Origin: Chrysoperla carnea
Taxonomy: Eukaryota; Arthropoda; Insecta; Neuroptera; Chrysopidae
Direction of reading: 5' to 3'
Assembly: GCF_905475395.1 (NCBI RefSeq)
Contig: NC_058339.1
Span: 72,568,520-72,632,519 of the forward strand
DNA: 64,000 nt
Below the pieces are notes generated by a model, which did no database searches, was not told the DNA's origin, and saw only the letters and a program-made list of their open reading frames with translations. The position numbers and the translations under genes are program-made. Below are positions 37,541 through 46,986 of this stretch, one piece after another. The stretch's first letter is position 1, and the number at the start of each line of letters is the position of its first letter.

Positions 37541-37574
37541 ATTCTAATTTTTATTTACTGCTGATATTTAAAAT

Positions 37575-39221
37575 TTAAGATAATTTTACTTCATTGTGAA
37601 TACTCATATGTTTTTTTAAACTGTATTTATGAGTAAATCTTTCATCACAAATTTCACATGATAAATTATTTTCTCCCGAATGCATACTACTATGTGTAAT
37701 TAAACCTTGTTTAGAAGAAAACTTTTTGTGACATACTTCACATGAATGTGGTTTTTCTCCAGTATGTACTTTTTTATGCACTGCTAAATAATTTTTCCGA
37801 TTGAATGTTTTACCACAAATAATACATGGATAAGGTCTTTCAGCAGTATGAATTATTTCATGTGAAACTAACATGCTTCTATGGACAAATTTTTTCCCAC
37901 AAAACTTACATGAAAACAAATTTTTTCCTACGTGCAATTTTTCATGTATATTTAAATTGTTTTGATTGCTAAATGTTTTTTCACATGCAAAACATGAAAA
38001 ACGATTGGCACGAAGTCGAATGTGAATTTTTTTATGTTCGTTTAATTTAAACTTACAAGTAAATCTTTTCGAACAGACATTACAAGAATAAGAAACATGA
38101 TGTAATTTGTGTTCATTTAATTTAAGTTTAGTTTTACATTGTTTACCGCAAACATCACATACGAATTCATTTTTATGAATTCTCTCATAATGTAAAACTA
38201 AATTGTTTTTAAGTGTAAATTTTTTGTTACAAATATTACAAGAATAAAGATTTATTTTATGGTGTCGACTTTTATGTACATTTACATATCGAGAATGACT
38301 AAATTTTTTATCACACACATCACAAGAATAAAGCTTTTCCTCGTTTAACTTACTATGAACTTTCTTATGTTCATCTAAATTTGTAGATCGTTTAAAACTT
38401 TTATAACAAATATCACAAGAAAATCGTTTTTCAATTATATCGGTGTGAACCTTTTTATGTATAATTAAACGTTTTTCGTGAACAAATTTTTTATTACAAA
38501 CGTCACATGAAAATTTTGTTTTCACTAAATGAATTTTTAAATGTTCATCCAAACTACTTTTATAAATGAATGTTTTATCACAAACTTCACAAAAATACGA
38601 TTTTTCCTCGGTATGTTGTAATTTGTGTACATCTGATTCATGTTTAACGGTAAAATTTTCACAATGGGCAGTATGGATTATTTTATGTTCAATCAAACTG
38701 TTTTCCTGGGTAAATACTTCTTTACAAACATCGCATGAAAAAGATTTTTCTAAATTATGAACTTGTTTATGTTGGAGTAAACTGTTTTGAAAGATGAATG
38801 TTTTATCACAGACGTCACATGAATAAGGCTTTTGTCCAAATTTTATTTTAATACGTTCAACAACAACAGTTTCTTCTGGTTTTGATACTTCATCTTTAAT
38901 TATCACTTCAGTATGTAACTGATCTGCTTCTATTTGTTCACCATTAATTTTTTCAACTATACTTAATTCTTCTTTACTGTCTATATATTCTTCTTTGATT
39001 GTTTCTACTAATTCTGGTACTTCACATTTATTGAACAGACCAATTTCTGTATGTAACTGTTCTGTTTTTATAAGTCCATCACTAAATTTATCACTATTAA
39101 ATATTTCTAATTCTGGCGCTTCCTCTTTAATTTTCACTTCACTTAATGGTTCTTTGGTATCTGTATATTCTTCTTTAATCAACAAAGAATCTTTAACTTT
39201 ATTGAATGAATTATTTGACAT
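37575..39221 (-). CDS. C2H2 zinc-finger protein 1 of a three-gene cluster, 548 residues
   Basis: A single open exon from an ATG (MSNNSFNKVKDSLL) to a stop. Residues 1-125 are acidic and carry repeated SUMO-type motifs (LIKEEY, VKIKEE, LIKTE, TIKEEY, IIKDE). From about residue 132 there are fifteen finger positions of the CX2C-X12-HX3-4H type, linked by variants of TGEKP. Fourteen keep all four zinc ligands; the third (ENFTVKHESDVHKLQH) has lost its cysteine pair. Such proteins are nuclear and usually bind DNA in a sequence-specific way; the target cannot be read from this. The neighbours at 41.2 and 45.0 kb are paralogues on the same strand. No ZAD or BTB domain is seen at the N-terminus. Confidence 0.88.
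   Translation of the reverse strand: MSNNSFNKVKDSLLIKEEYTDTKEPLSEVKIKEEAPELEIFNSDKFSDGLIKTEQLHTEIGLFNKCEVPELVETIKEEYIDSKEELSIVEKINGEQIEADQLHTEVIIKDEVSKPEETVVVERIKIKFGQKPYSCDVCDKTFIFQNSLLQHKQVHNLEKSFSCDVCKEVFTQENSLIEHKIIHTAHCENFTVKHESDVHKLQHTEEKSYFCEVCDKTFIYKSSLDEHLKIHLVKTKFSCDVCNKKFVHEKRLIIHKKVHTDIIEKRFSCDICYKSFKRSTNLDEHKKVHSKLNEEKLYSCDVCDKKFSHSRYVNVHKSRHHKINLYSCNICNKKFTLKNNLVLHYERIHKNEFVCDVCGKQCKTKLKLNEHKLHHVSYSCNVCSKRFTCKFKLNEHKKIHIRLRANRFSCFACEKTFSNQNNLNIHEKLHVGKNLFSCKFCGKKFVHRSMLVSHEIIHTAERPYPCIICGKTFNRKNYLAVHKKVHTGEKPHSCEVCHKKFSSKQGLITHSSMHSGENNLSCEICDERFTHKYSLKKHMSIHNEVKLS
38741..38884 (-). repeat. Near-identical 144-bp block shared by the three zinc-finger genes (copy 1)
   Basis: This block differs at one base from 42012-42155 and at about nine from 45818-45961. 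Sequence on either side is clearly diverged. It codes for the linker VVVERIKIKFGQKPYSCDVC, the rest of finger 1, and the start of the next linker. Confidence 0.75.
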
Positions 39222-39973
39222 TGTCTTTTGTATTTATTTAAAATCACTTATATTTATTATTGGTTACCTTAAATTACTTTTGAGCACATTTTTATAATTT
39301 TCAACAATTATCATTCACCCACGTGAAAACTTACGGTAAAAATATGAGGTTATTATTTGTGTAAAAATTTTTTTTAGAATAATTTTTGTGTTTCTTGTTA
39401 TATTATAATAATTTTTTGTAAAAGAACTAAATTAGATAAATAAATAGAAAGGTGGTTTTCTGTGTTCCCTGTATGACAGATGATATATCGAGTCGAGTGT
39501 ATGACAGATGAGATATATCCATATATATTCTATGGATATATCGAATCGAAACGTTGCCACGGTTGCCAGAAAGTTTTCATTCAAGTCGCCCCATCTGTGA
39601 TCGAAAGTCGCAAAATATTCGCAAAAGAAATTGATTTTTTCTAAATAAAAATGCTGAGAAGAACTAAAATAAATTTTTGTATACTCTTTTATAATATAAT
39701 AATTTCAGAGTCAATGGAAAACTCAAGAATATGAATTTGATATATATCTTTATTTAAATAAGTGAAATTTATTACTTTTCACACTAAAAAATACAGAGTA
39801 CAGCAGATTTTCATGCAGAATTTTTATGTATTAAATACATTTTTTTAGGTTTCACCTGAGGAATGGAGAGCGCCTAATTTGCGACTTGTCGCTCAAACTC
39901 AAAAAAAGGAGCGTATCCATGAAAAAAATCGCCCAATTCGCGATAAATCGCCACTGAACGTTGCTAAATAGGT

Positions 39974-40327
39974 TAGGGATGGGCAATTTCGATTCGATTC
40001 TGTCAAATCATCCATGAGATTTAAAAAATCGGTCTTTTGTACTACTTCTTACATTTTTTTAATATAAAAATTGTAAATAATCTTCAAAAAGTGTAGTGTA
40101 TTTGTAAAAGAGTAAAATAAAACAATGTTTTAGATAATCTAGTTTTCATTATTATGATTAAAAAGTGAAATATAATTGTAAAAAAACTATCATTTCAGAC
40201 GTCTCATTTTTTCCGATTTTTAAGATCGATTCTTACCAGATCAATTCATTGCAGTTGTTTTTTAAGTGAATCGATTCTCGATAAGCCGATTCAAGATCAA
40301 TTCTTTTGAAAGAATCGCCCATCCCTA
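39974..40327. mobile_element. hAT MITE with perfect 8-bp target duplication
   Basis: Ends are TAGGGATGGGC and GCCCATCCCTA. The flanks AAATAGGT (39966-39973) and AAATAGGT (40328-40335) are identical 8-mers, the signature of hAT insertion. The TAGGGATGGGCA terminus is typical of the superfamily. It is 354 bp long with no transposase frame. The perfect duplication suggests a younger insertion than the hAT copy in Axin intron 6. Confidence 0.85.
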
Positions 40328-40667
40328 AAATAGGTACAATTCGAACGGGCGTCTCGCGATAGAATGGATTAGGCTTTACGCTGCAGATATCAACTGCGAC
40401 ACACTCAAATGTTACGAGAATTATATATAATATTATTTAATTTTACTGCACAATACTAAATTGACTACATTTATATAATATCTTTGCACAAAGAAAATAT
40501 CGTTTGGGTATCGTTCACGATAATATATCCGTATTATGTAATAGTGTCCCATTTTTGAGCGCAAGGACTAAAAACTTCAGAGCTCAACCAACTCCTCTAT
40601 GGTCAACACACTCAAGACAATCCTACTAACTCGTAATTACAATAAGCTTTACATTATATGATAATAA

Positions 40668-40870
40668 TTTTTAACTCCCAAATCAAAAAAGGAATATTTT
40701 AAGTTAAGTCTGTGTGTGTCTATCTGCGGCATCGGAGCGCTTAAACGGATGAACAGAATTTGATTTTTCTTTTGAAAAGTAATTTAATGGAGTGCGTTCT
40801 TAGATGTTTCAAGTACGAGTTTAGGGTTCCGTACCCGAAAAATTTTAGCTCTACAATTCGGCTGCACTTC
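40668..40870. repeat. Dispersed repeat piece with AGGGTTCCGTACCCG
   Basis: TTAACTCCCAAATCAAAAAA, then TGTGTGTGTCTATCTGCGGC, AAACGGATGAACAGA and AGGGTTCCGTACCCG form a pattern common in insect non-autonomous or LINE-derived repeats. A diverged relative lies at 49434-49690. No enzyme frame is present. Confidence 0.5.
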
Positions 40871-41166
40871 AATATTATATGGTAGTGTTCGAGAAACGAG
40901 GGTACTTCTCTTATAAATATGAATTGAACTAAAATCGAGCGATTTTATTTTCCAAGTAAAATATTAATTACTAAAATAATGGTTTAGTTGAAATGTGCAG
41001 TCATTAAAGTTACGGAAGAAAAATATTTGAATCAAATTTAAATTTCATGAATATTCCTTATTCTCTTTTGGTAGAAGTAAAAAAAACTCTTAATTTGTTT
41101 AAATATTATTTTATTTCATAAATTAATTTATTATGACAAATCATGTATTGTCAGCACCGTGTTGCA

Positions 41167-42447
41167 CTATGCACTATGAGTTTTTTTGTGTTTATTCAAA
41201 CTGTTCATGTAACTAAATCTGATATCACAAATTTCACATGAAAAAGGTTTTTCTCCTGTGTGACGTCTTGTATGTGTAACTAAGTGACTTCGTTGCTTAA
41301 AAGCTTGATCACATAAATCGCATTTAAACGGCCTGTATCTCGTATGAGTTTTTCTATGCATTCGAAAAGCGTCATTATGAGTAAATTTTTTATGACAAAT
41401 GTCACATTCAAAAAGTTTTTCACCAGTGTGAATTCTATTATGTGATATCAAACTATGTACGGCTGAAAATTTCATACCACATACTTCACATGAAATAAGA
41501 TTTTCTCCCGTGTGTGTTCTTTCATGTTGAATTAATCCTTTTCTATAAACATATCTTTTATCACAAATATAACATACAAAAGGTTTTTCTACAACGTGAC
41601 TTTTTGAATGCTCAAATAATTTGCTTCTATTTATAAATCGTTTAAAACAAATACGACAATAAAGTATCTTTTTATCATAATTTACTTTGATGAGATGAAC
41701 TTTTACTTTATGAGAAAATAAATGTTTCTTGAAGATAAATCTTTTATTACAAATTTCACAAGAAAATAGTTTTTTTCTAGCATGAATTTTTGCTTGTTCA
41801 ACTAAACTAGTTTTATGTATAAATGTTTTAGGATGAACTTCACAAGAGTTAGTATGCTTCAATTTGTGTACATCTAAATCATATTTAACAGTGAATTTTT
41901 TATCACAACTATCACAAGAAAAATTATTTTCTCCAGTTGGGGCATGGGTTATTTCATGCTCAATTAAATTGCATTCCTTGATGAATACTTTCTTACAAAC
42001 ATCGCATGAATAAGATTTTTCTAAATTATGAACTTGTTTATGTTGGAGTAAACTGTTTTGAAAGATGAATGTTTTATCACAGACATCACATGAATAAGGC
42101 TTTTGTCCAAATTTTATTTTAATACGTTCAACAACAACAGTTTCTTCTGGTTTTGGTTCTTCATCTTTAATTATTATCTCAGTATGTATCTGATCCGTAT
42201 TTAAGTTCCCATCATTATTTTTGCAATCTGTATTTAAATTTTCTTTAGTGTCATTATTTTCTTCTTTGACAGCTGCTTCTTCTAATTCTATTACTTCATC
42301 TTTAATAGCCACTTCTTCAACCAACTGTTGTTCTCTTTTTACGTGTTCATAATTAATTTTATAAAAAGGTTCTTGATTTTTAATTTTAGTACATTCCTCC
42401 TTAATGAATAAAGGATTGTTCGCATCAATGAACAAATTATTTGACAT
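41167..42447 (-). CDS. C2H2 zinc-finger protein 2 of the cluster, 426 residues
   Basis: A single open exon (MSNNLFIDANNPLFIKEECT to a TAG stop). The first ~108 residues are acidic with SUMO-type motifs (FIKEE, VKREQ, AIKDE, VKEE, IIKDE). Eleven finger positions follow. Ten have intact CX2C/HX3-4H sets. The fourth (NSCEVHPKTFIHKTSLVEQ) has lost the second cysteine and the first histidine. Finger order and sequence match gene 3 almost position by position, so the two are each other's closest relatives here. Compared with gene 1, it lacks four finger positions. Likely a nuclear DNA-binding regulator; target unknown. Confidence 0.88.
   Translation of the reverse strand: MSNNLFIDANNPLFIKEECTKIKNQEPFYKINYEHVKREQQLVEEVAIKDEVIELEEAAVKEENNDTKENLNTDCKNNDGNLNTDQIHTEIIIKDEEPKPEETVVVERIKIKFGQKPYSCDVCDKTFIFQNSLLQHKQVHNLEKSYSCDVCKKVFIKECNLIEHEITHAPTGENNFSCDSCDKKFTVKYDLDVHKLKHTNSCEVHPKTFIHKTSLVEQAKIHARKKLFSCEICNKRFIFKKHLFSHKVKVHLIKVNYDKKILYCRICFKRFINRSKLFEHSKSHVVEKPFVCYICDKRYVYRKGLIQHERTHTGENLISCEVCGMKFSAVHSLISHNRIHTGEKLFECDICHKKFTHNDAFRMHRKTHTRYRPFKCDLCDQAFKQRSHLVTHTRRHTGEKPFSCEICDIRFSYMNSLNKHKKTHSA
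42012..42155 (-). repeat. Near-identical 144-bp block (copy 2)
   Basis: One base differs from the copy at 38741-38884 (GACATC against GACGTC on the plus strand), although the rest of genes 1 and 2 differ at a large share of positions. Confidence 0.75.
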
Positions 42448-43558
42448 TCTGTTTTATATTTATTTTAATTCGACAAATTATTTACAAAACAACCTAACCT
42501 TTAAGACTCTGTTTTTTGACAAATTCTTTTCAAATTGATTCACGTGTTTATTTATCCTAAACTATCGTTATCGTTGCCCAAGGTGTTATATAATTCTATG
42601 TCGTTATTGTCGTTGCCAGGGAAATACTACCACTTAAGTATACCACCTGTGTTCACTTTTTAAAGATAGGTTCACACCAGAGATTTTAAAACAGATCTGC
42701 AACTCCCTGTAAAATTTTTACTATTTTCGTTCTCTGGAGGTGCCTTTCTCCAGGTGGCTCTACATGTTACATTCGTGTAGGTTCATCTTTTAGTTTTGAT
42801 AATAATTTATCCATTTCAATGGTTGTTGGGGAAACAATATTATATATATTTTTAAATAAATAAACAATACGTCTTTCAAAATTTGTTTGCATGTGATTAA
42901 AATTCATTAAATTTCTTTATGTGTATTCTCAATTGATTGTCTTTATTAACATTTTGTGGATTATTTGAATAGTGGCATTATTTAAGTATTTTGGCCGTTT
43001 TCCTTGTGCCCCTGTTCATTAAGTAATTAGTGTAATTTAGTCGTTTTAAGTGTGTTTATATTATTTTCCGATTTTTTTATGATATGTAGGTACTAAGTTT
43101 ATTTTAGCGCTTAGGTCTTGTTAATCGTGTTGATTACATTTACGTAGTGTTTAATTGTGATTATAATTGACTATTAATGAAATAAAATGGTTTAACATTG
43201 CATTTAAATTACATCAAACTAATAATTAATTGTTATAAATAATGTTAATATTAAAATAAATATGCTATTTTATTTCAAATATTGTAATAAATTATTATTT
43301 TATTAATATTTGTTATTTTATTTAAAAAACTTCACTTTATTTAATTAGAAGACAAATAAAAAAAAATTAAAAAAAAAAGAAAAGATAAATTGAATAAAAA
43401 TATTTCGAATAGTACCTAATTCCCGGAATTTTTTTTAAAATAGTTTTTGTAAGTGCCTTTTCCAGCGGGAGGCTTTTTGGACAACATTTTATGTACAGTA
43501 GAGTTGCCTATCTATTTATGTAATAAATTATAATCTGTGGTTCACACTATGCACAGTG

Positions 43559-43662
43559 TTATTATACCATGTATATATGAAATATACATAGTATATTAAG
43601 TTTAGTCCCAAGTTTGTAACGCTTAAAAATATTGACGCTACGAAAAAAATTTTGTTATAGGT
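43559..43662 (-). repeat. Terminal fragment of the TATACC-ended repeat, abutting the tandem array
   Basis: TTATACCATGTATATATGAA, then TTAAGTTTAGTCCCAAGTTT and GTAACGCTTAAAAATATTGA match the tail of the dispersed family in reverse orientation. The family sequence stops at about 43662 and array-type sequence begins at once. Confidence 0.6.
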
Positions 43663-43667
43663 AAATC

Positions 43668-44580
43668 GATCGAAAATCGATCCGAAATATCGTTTTTTTG
43701 AAAATTACTCGGCCAAATAATTTTTTACGATTTTTTCGAATTTTTCTAAGGGGTACCCCTTGAAAAAATTGCAAAAAATCGATACAAATTTATCGTCTCC
43801 AATTTCGATAAAACTCTGTATTTAAGGTAATTTTGACCCAAAAAATACAAAAATCGGTTTCATTTAACGATTGGGCGAATAATTCTCGAGATAATACCGG
43901 AAATCGATCCGAAATCTCGTTTTTTTTCGAAAATTACTCGGGCAATCGCCAAATAAACTCAATTTTTGAATTTCTTGGGTCAAAATTACCTTATAAATTG
44001 AGTTTCATCAAATTCCGAAACAAATAATTTTTTACGATTTTTTCGAATTTTTCTAAGGGGTACCCCTTGAAAAAATTGCAAAAAATCGATACAAATCTAT
44101 CGTCTCCAATTTCGATAAAACTCTGTATATAAGGTAATTTTGACCCAAAAAATACAAAAATCGGTTTCATTTAACGATTGGGAGAATAATTCTCGAGATA
44201 ATACCGGAAATCGATCCGAAATATCGTTTTTTTCGAAAATTACTCGGCCAATCGCCTAATAAACTCGATTTTTGAATTTCTTGGGTCAAAATTACCTTAT
44301 AAACTGAGTTTCATCAAATTCCGAAACAAATAATTTTTTACGATTTTTTCGAATTTTTCTAAGGGGTACCCCTTGAAAAAATTGCAAAAAATCGATACAA
44401 ATCTATCGTCTCCAATTTCGATAAAACTCTGTATATAAGGTAATTTTGACCCAAAAAATACAAAAATCGGTTTCATTTAACGATTGGGAGAATAATTCTC
44501 GAGATAATACCGGAAATCGATCCGAAATATCGTTTTTTTCGAAAATTACTCGGCCAATCGCCAAATAAACTCGATTTCTT
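43668..44580. repeat. Tandem array, ~306-bp unit, about three copies
   Basis: ACGATTTTTTCGAATTTTTC starts at 43727, 44034 and 44340, giving periods of 307 and 306. Units share TAAGGGGTACCCCTTGAAAA, CCAATTTCGATAAAACTCTG and GAGATAATACCGGAAATCGA. Each full unit holds an internal inverted pair (GGTAATTTTGACCCA and TGGGTCAAAATTACC). The first unit lacks about 75 bases present in the others. Units are nearly identical, implying recent amplification. A single diverged unit-like segment lies at 54121-54213. Chance open frames arise from the repeat. Confidence 0.75.
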
Positions 44581-44599
44581 ACGTTATTATATGTCACGA

Positions 44600-44806
44600 T
44601 ATTGTAATTAAAATGACCTGGAAATGATGTCAAATACCTTTCTATAATATATTTATGACATAATAGTGATGTTAATATGACATCATATTAACATCATAAA
44701 TTGAGTCACCATTATATCATGTTTACATGTTTTAAAATATGACATATGACCTATGATCTTTTTATGACCTATGTATGACGTCATATTAAGGTCATGTGTT
44801 CACTGG
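44600..44806. repeat. TGAC/GTCA-rich stretch with a perfect palindrome
   Basis: The stretch has many ATGAC or GTCAT words. GATGTTAATATGA (44670-44682) is followed by CA and its exact reverse complement (44685-44697). It may be a small foldback relic or a cluster of binding sites; I cannot decide. Confidence 0.4.
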
Positions 44807-44954
44807 GTAGTGCTGCCACTCAGCGGATCTTTACATTAGAGGGTTTAAAACAATTTGTGGAATTCTCTTTTAAATAATGTGGAATTCTATTTTGATAGGA
44901 TGTAATAAGACTCTTGCTTTGAATAAATATTAATATTTGTATTTGATAAGTAAA

Positions 44955-46229
44955 TCAATCATCACATGATTTATCAACACTATGATTTTTTTTATGTTTA
45001 CTCAAACTGTTTAGGTACCTAAATCCTTTATCACAAATGTCACAAAAATATTTTTCTCGAATGTGAGTAGTTCTAATATGGGAAACTAAATTACTTCGGT
45101 GGATAAATGCTTTATCGCATAAATCGCATTTATGAGGTCTGTAGCCCGTGTGAACTCGTCTATGTACTTGTAAATTGGAACTCTGAAGAAATTTTTTATC
45201 ACAAATATCGCATTCAAACAGTTTTTCACCAGTGTGAATTCTCTTATGTAATATTAAACAACGTTTTGACGATAAATTCATACCACATACTTCACATGAA
45301 ATATGATTTTTTTTCGTGTGTGTTTTTTCATGTAAATTTAAACTTCTTTTACAACCATATCTTTTATCACAAATATAACATATAAAAGGTTTTTCTACAA
45401 CGTGACTTCTTGAATGTTCAAATAATTTGCTTCTATTAATAAATCGTTTAAAACAAATACGACAATAAAGTATCTTTTTATCATAATTTACTTTGATGTG
45501 ATGAACTTTTATTTTATGAGAAAATAAATGTTTCTTGAAGATAAATCTTTTATTACAAATATCACAAGAAAAAAGTGTTTTTCTAAGATGATTTCTTTCT
45601 CTTTCAACTAAACTAGTTTTATGTATAAATGTTTTAGAATGAATTGCGAATGTGTTAGCATGTTCCAATTTGTGTACATCTAAATCATATTTAACAGTGA
45701 ATTTTTTATCACAACTATCGCAAGGAAAATTATTTTCTCCAGTTGGGGCATGGGTTATTTCATGCTCAATTAAATTGCTTTCCTTGATGAATTCTTTCTT
45801 GCAAACATCGCATGAATAAGATTTTTCCAAATTATGAACTTGTTTATGTTGGAGTAAACTGTTTTGAAAGATAAATGTTTTATCACAGAGATCACACGAA
45901 TAAGGCTTTTGTCCAAATTTTATTTTAATACGTTCAACTACAACAGTTTCTTCCGATTTTGGTTCTTCATCCTTAATTATCAACTCAGTGTGTATCTGAT
46001 CTTTGTAATCTGTCTTTGATTTTCCTTCAAATTCATTATTTTCTTCTTTGACAAGTGCTTCTAATTCCAGCACTTCATCTTTAATAGCCAGTTCTGTAAC
46101 CCGCTGCTGTTCTATTTTTACGTGTTCATTAATTTTATAAAAAGGATCTTGGCCTTTAAACTTTATACATTCCTCCTTAATGCACACAGGATTTTCTCCA
46201 TCAATGAACAAATTTAAATTATTTGCCAT
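44955..46229 (-). CDS. C2H2 zinc-finger protein 3 of the cluster, 424 residues
   Basis: A single open exon (MANNLNLFIDGENPVCIKEE to the stop after VDKSCDD). The acidic N-terminus of ~105 residues has SUMO-type motifs (CIKEE, VKIEQ, AIKDE, VKEE, IIKDE). Eleven finger positions follow; the fourth (NTFAIHSKTFIHKTSLVER) has lost both cysteines and the first histidine, the same position that is damaged in gene 2. Fingers 5 and 6 (FKKHLFSHKIKVH, FINRSKLFEHSRSH) are almost the same as in gene 2, while fingers 7-11 differ more, including at likely base-contacting positions. Probable nuclear DNA-binding protein. It is divergent to NTHL1, about 0.7 kb away. Confidence 0.88.
   Translation of the reverse strand: MANNLNLFIDGENPVCIKEECIKFKGQDPFYKINEHVKIEQQRVTELAIKDEVLELEALVKEENNEFEGKSKTDYKDQIHTELIIKDEEPKSEETVVVERIKIKFGQKPYSCDLCDKTFIFQNSLLQHKQVHNLEKSYSCDVCKKEFIKESNLIEHEITHAPTGENNFPCDSCDKKFTVKYDLDVHKLEHANTFAIHSKTFIHKTSLVERERNHLRKTLFSCDICNKRFIFKKHLFSHKIKVHHIKVNYDKKILYCRICFKRFINRSKLFEHSRSHVVEKPFICYICDKRYGCKRSLNLHEKTHTKKNHISCEVCGMNLSSKRCLILHKRIHTGEKLFECDICDKKFLQSSNLQVHRRVHTGYRPHKCDLCDKAFIHRSNLVSHIRTTHIREKYFCDICDKGFRYLNSLSKHKKNHSVDKSCDD
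45818..45961 (-). repeat. Near-identical 144-bp block (copy 3)
   Basis: It carries about nine base differences from copies 1 and 2, still much more similar than the neighbouring parts of the genes. Confidence 0.7.
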
Positions 46230-46923
46230 TCCGCTTTTTATTTATTTTAATTGCATTAACAAAACAACCTAGTCTTTTACGTTTGGTTCTTGTCAAATTT
46301 TTTCCACATCCATCCTCGTGCTTGCTTGTCATAGAATCTAAACAGTTACTTGCCTAAAGATCAGTTCACACTATATTTCGCAATATTTTATGTCTCCGCA
46401 AAGAGCGCTAACGAAATGTATATATTATATTACTGGTTTAATTATTCATTTAGTCAAGTGCATTGTAGTGAAACCATTAACCACAATGATTATTTTGTTA
46501 TTGACTAGTCAACTGTAGTCAGCGTTATTAACCACATTTCATGAAGGCTCTTCTGACTCAAATCATGTATGAATGTTCTTATATTCTTATGAAATTCTAC
46601 TAAATTTGGTTCAGATAGTTCAAGTTTTCTGTTAAATTTAGCCGTCTTTTTTTATCTTGTTTCATATGCAAGTTTTATTCACTAAAAAACTCAGATAATA
46701 CTAGAAAACTGATCTGCTCGAATATTTTAAGGCATGGCTTTCTAAATGATCTGAAAATTCAGAAGTTTTTTATTTTCAATCAAATTTTACCCAAATAATG
46801 AATTTTTAACGGTAGTTTTTCCGATTTGAATTTTAGAAAGCCTTAACGTGATTGCCATGTAGCACAGTCTTTAATAAGCAAATTTGTTTAGACGTAAGCG
46901 TCCATATGTCAAAAGCACATGTT
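46230..46923. promoter_or_regulatory. Shared intergenic region between zinc-finger gene 3 (-) and NTHL1 (+)
   Basis: The two genes diverge from this ~0.7-kb stretch. Just upstream of zinc-finger genes 2 and 3, the sequence is alike (TTATTTATTTTAATT, then ACAAAACAACCTA), so the duplication included promoter-proximal DNA. No TATA box or initiator stands out. Confidence 0.4.
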
Positions 46924-46986
46924 ATGTTTTTAAATTACAATTTTTCTTATGCGCATCTTATAAAAAAATTCACCAAAACTTATATC

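Larger units (their letters stand above)
36245..37574. other. Interval between coiled-coil gene and zinc-finger gene 1
   Basis: The left half is AT-rich 3' flank without a recognisable gene. The right half holds two adjacent foldback elements (36834-37198 and 37199-37540). A candidate AATAAA for the minus-strand zinc-finger gene lies at 37550-37555, a few bases from the edge of the second element. Confidence 0.5.
39222..41166. other. Interval between zinc-finger genes 1 and 2
   Basis: It holds the 5' flank of gene 1, a short direct repeat (GTATGACAGATGA at about 39472 and again at about 39500), a hAT MITE at 39974 and a dispersed-repeat piece at 40668. The 3' flank of gene 2 has AATAAA-type signals around 41115-41135 on the minus strand. 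No other gene is supported. Confidence 0.5.
42448..44954. other. Interval between zinc-finger genes 2 and 3
   Basis: From left to right: 5' flank of gene 2 with two similar CGTTATCGTTGCC / CGTTATTGTCGTTGCC pieces; AT-rich sequence with no gene; the terminal fragment of the TATACC-ended repeat at 43559; the tandem array at 43668-44580; a TGAC/GTCA-rich stretch with a perfect palindrome at 44670; and the 3' flank of gene 3. Confidence 0.55.

Noticed and set aside
38566-39297. Plus-strand frames opposite zinc-finger gene 1
   Set aside because: They are antisense shadows of the minus-strand gene with no protein-like features.
43833-44633. Open frames on both strands in 43.8-44.6 kb as genes
   Set aside because: They fall inside the ~306-bp tandem array and repeat with its period.
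45107-45385. Plus-strand frame opposite zinc-finger gene 3
   Set aside because: Shadow of the finger repeats; Cys/His codons read backwards.
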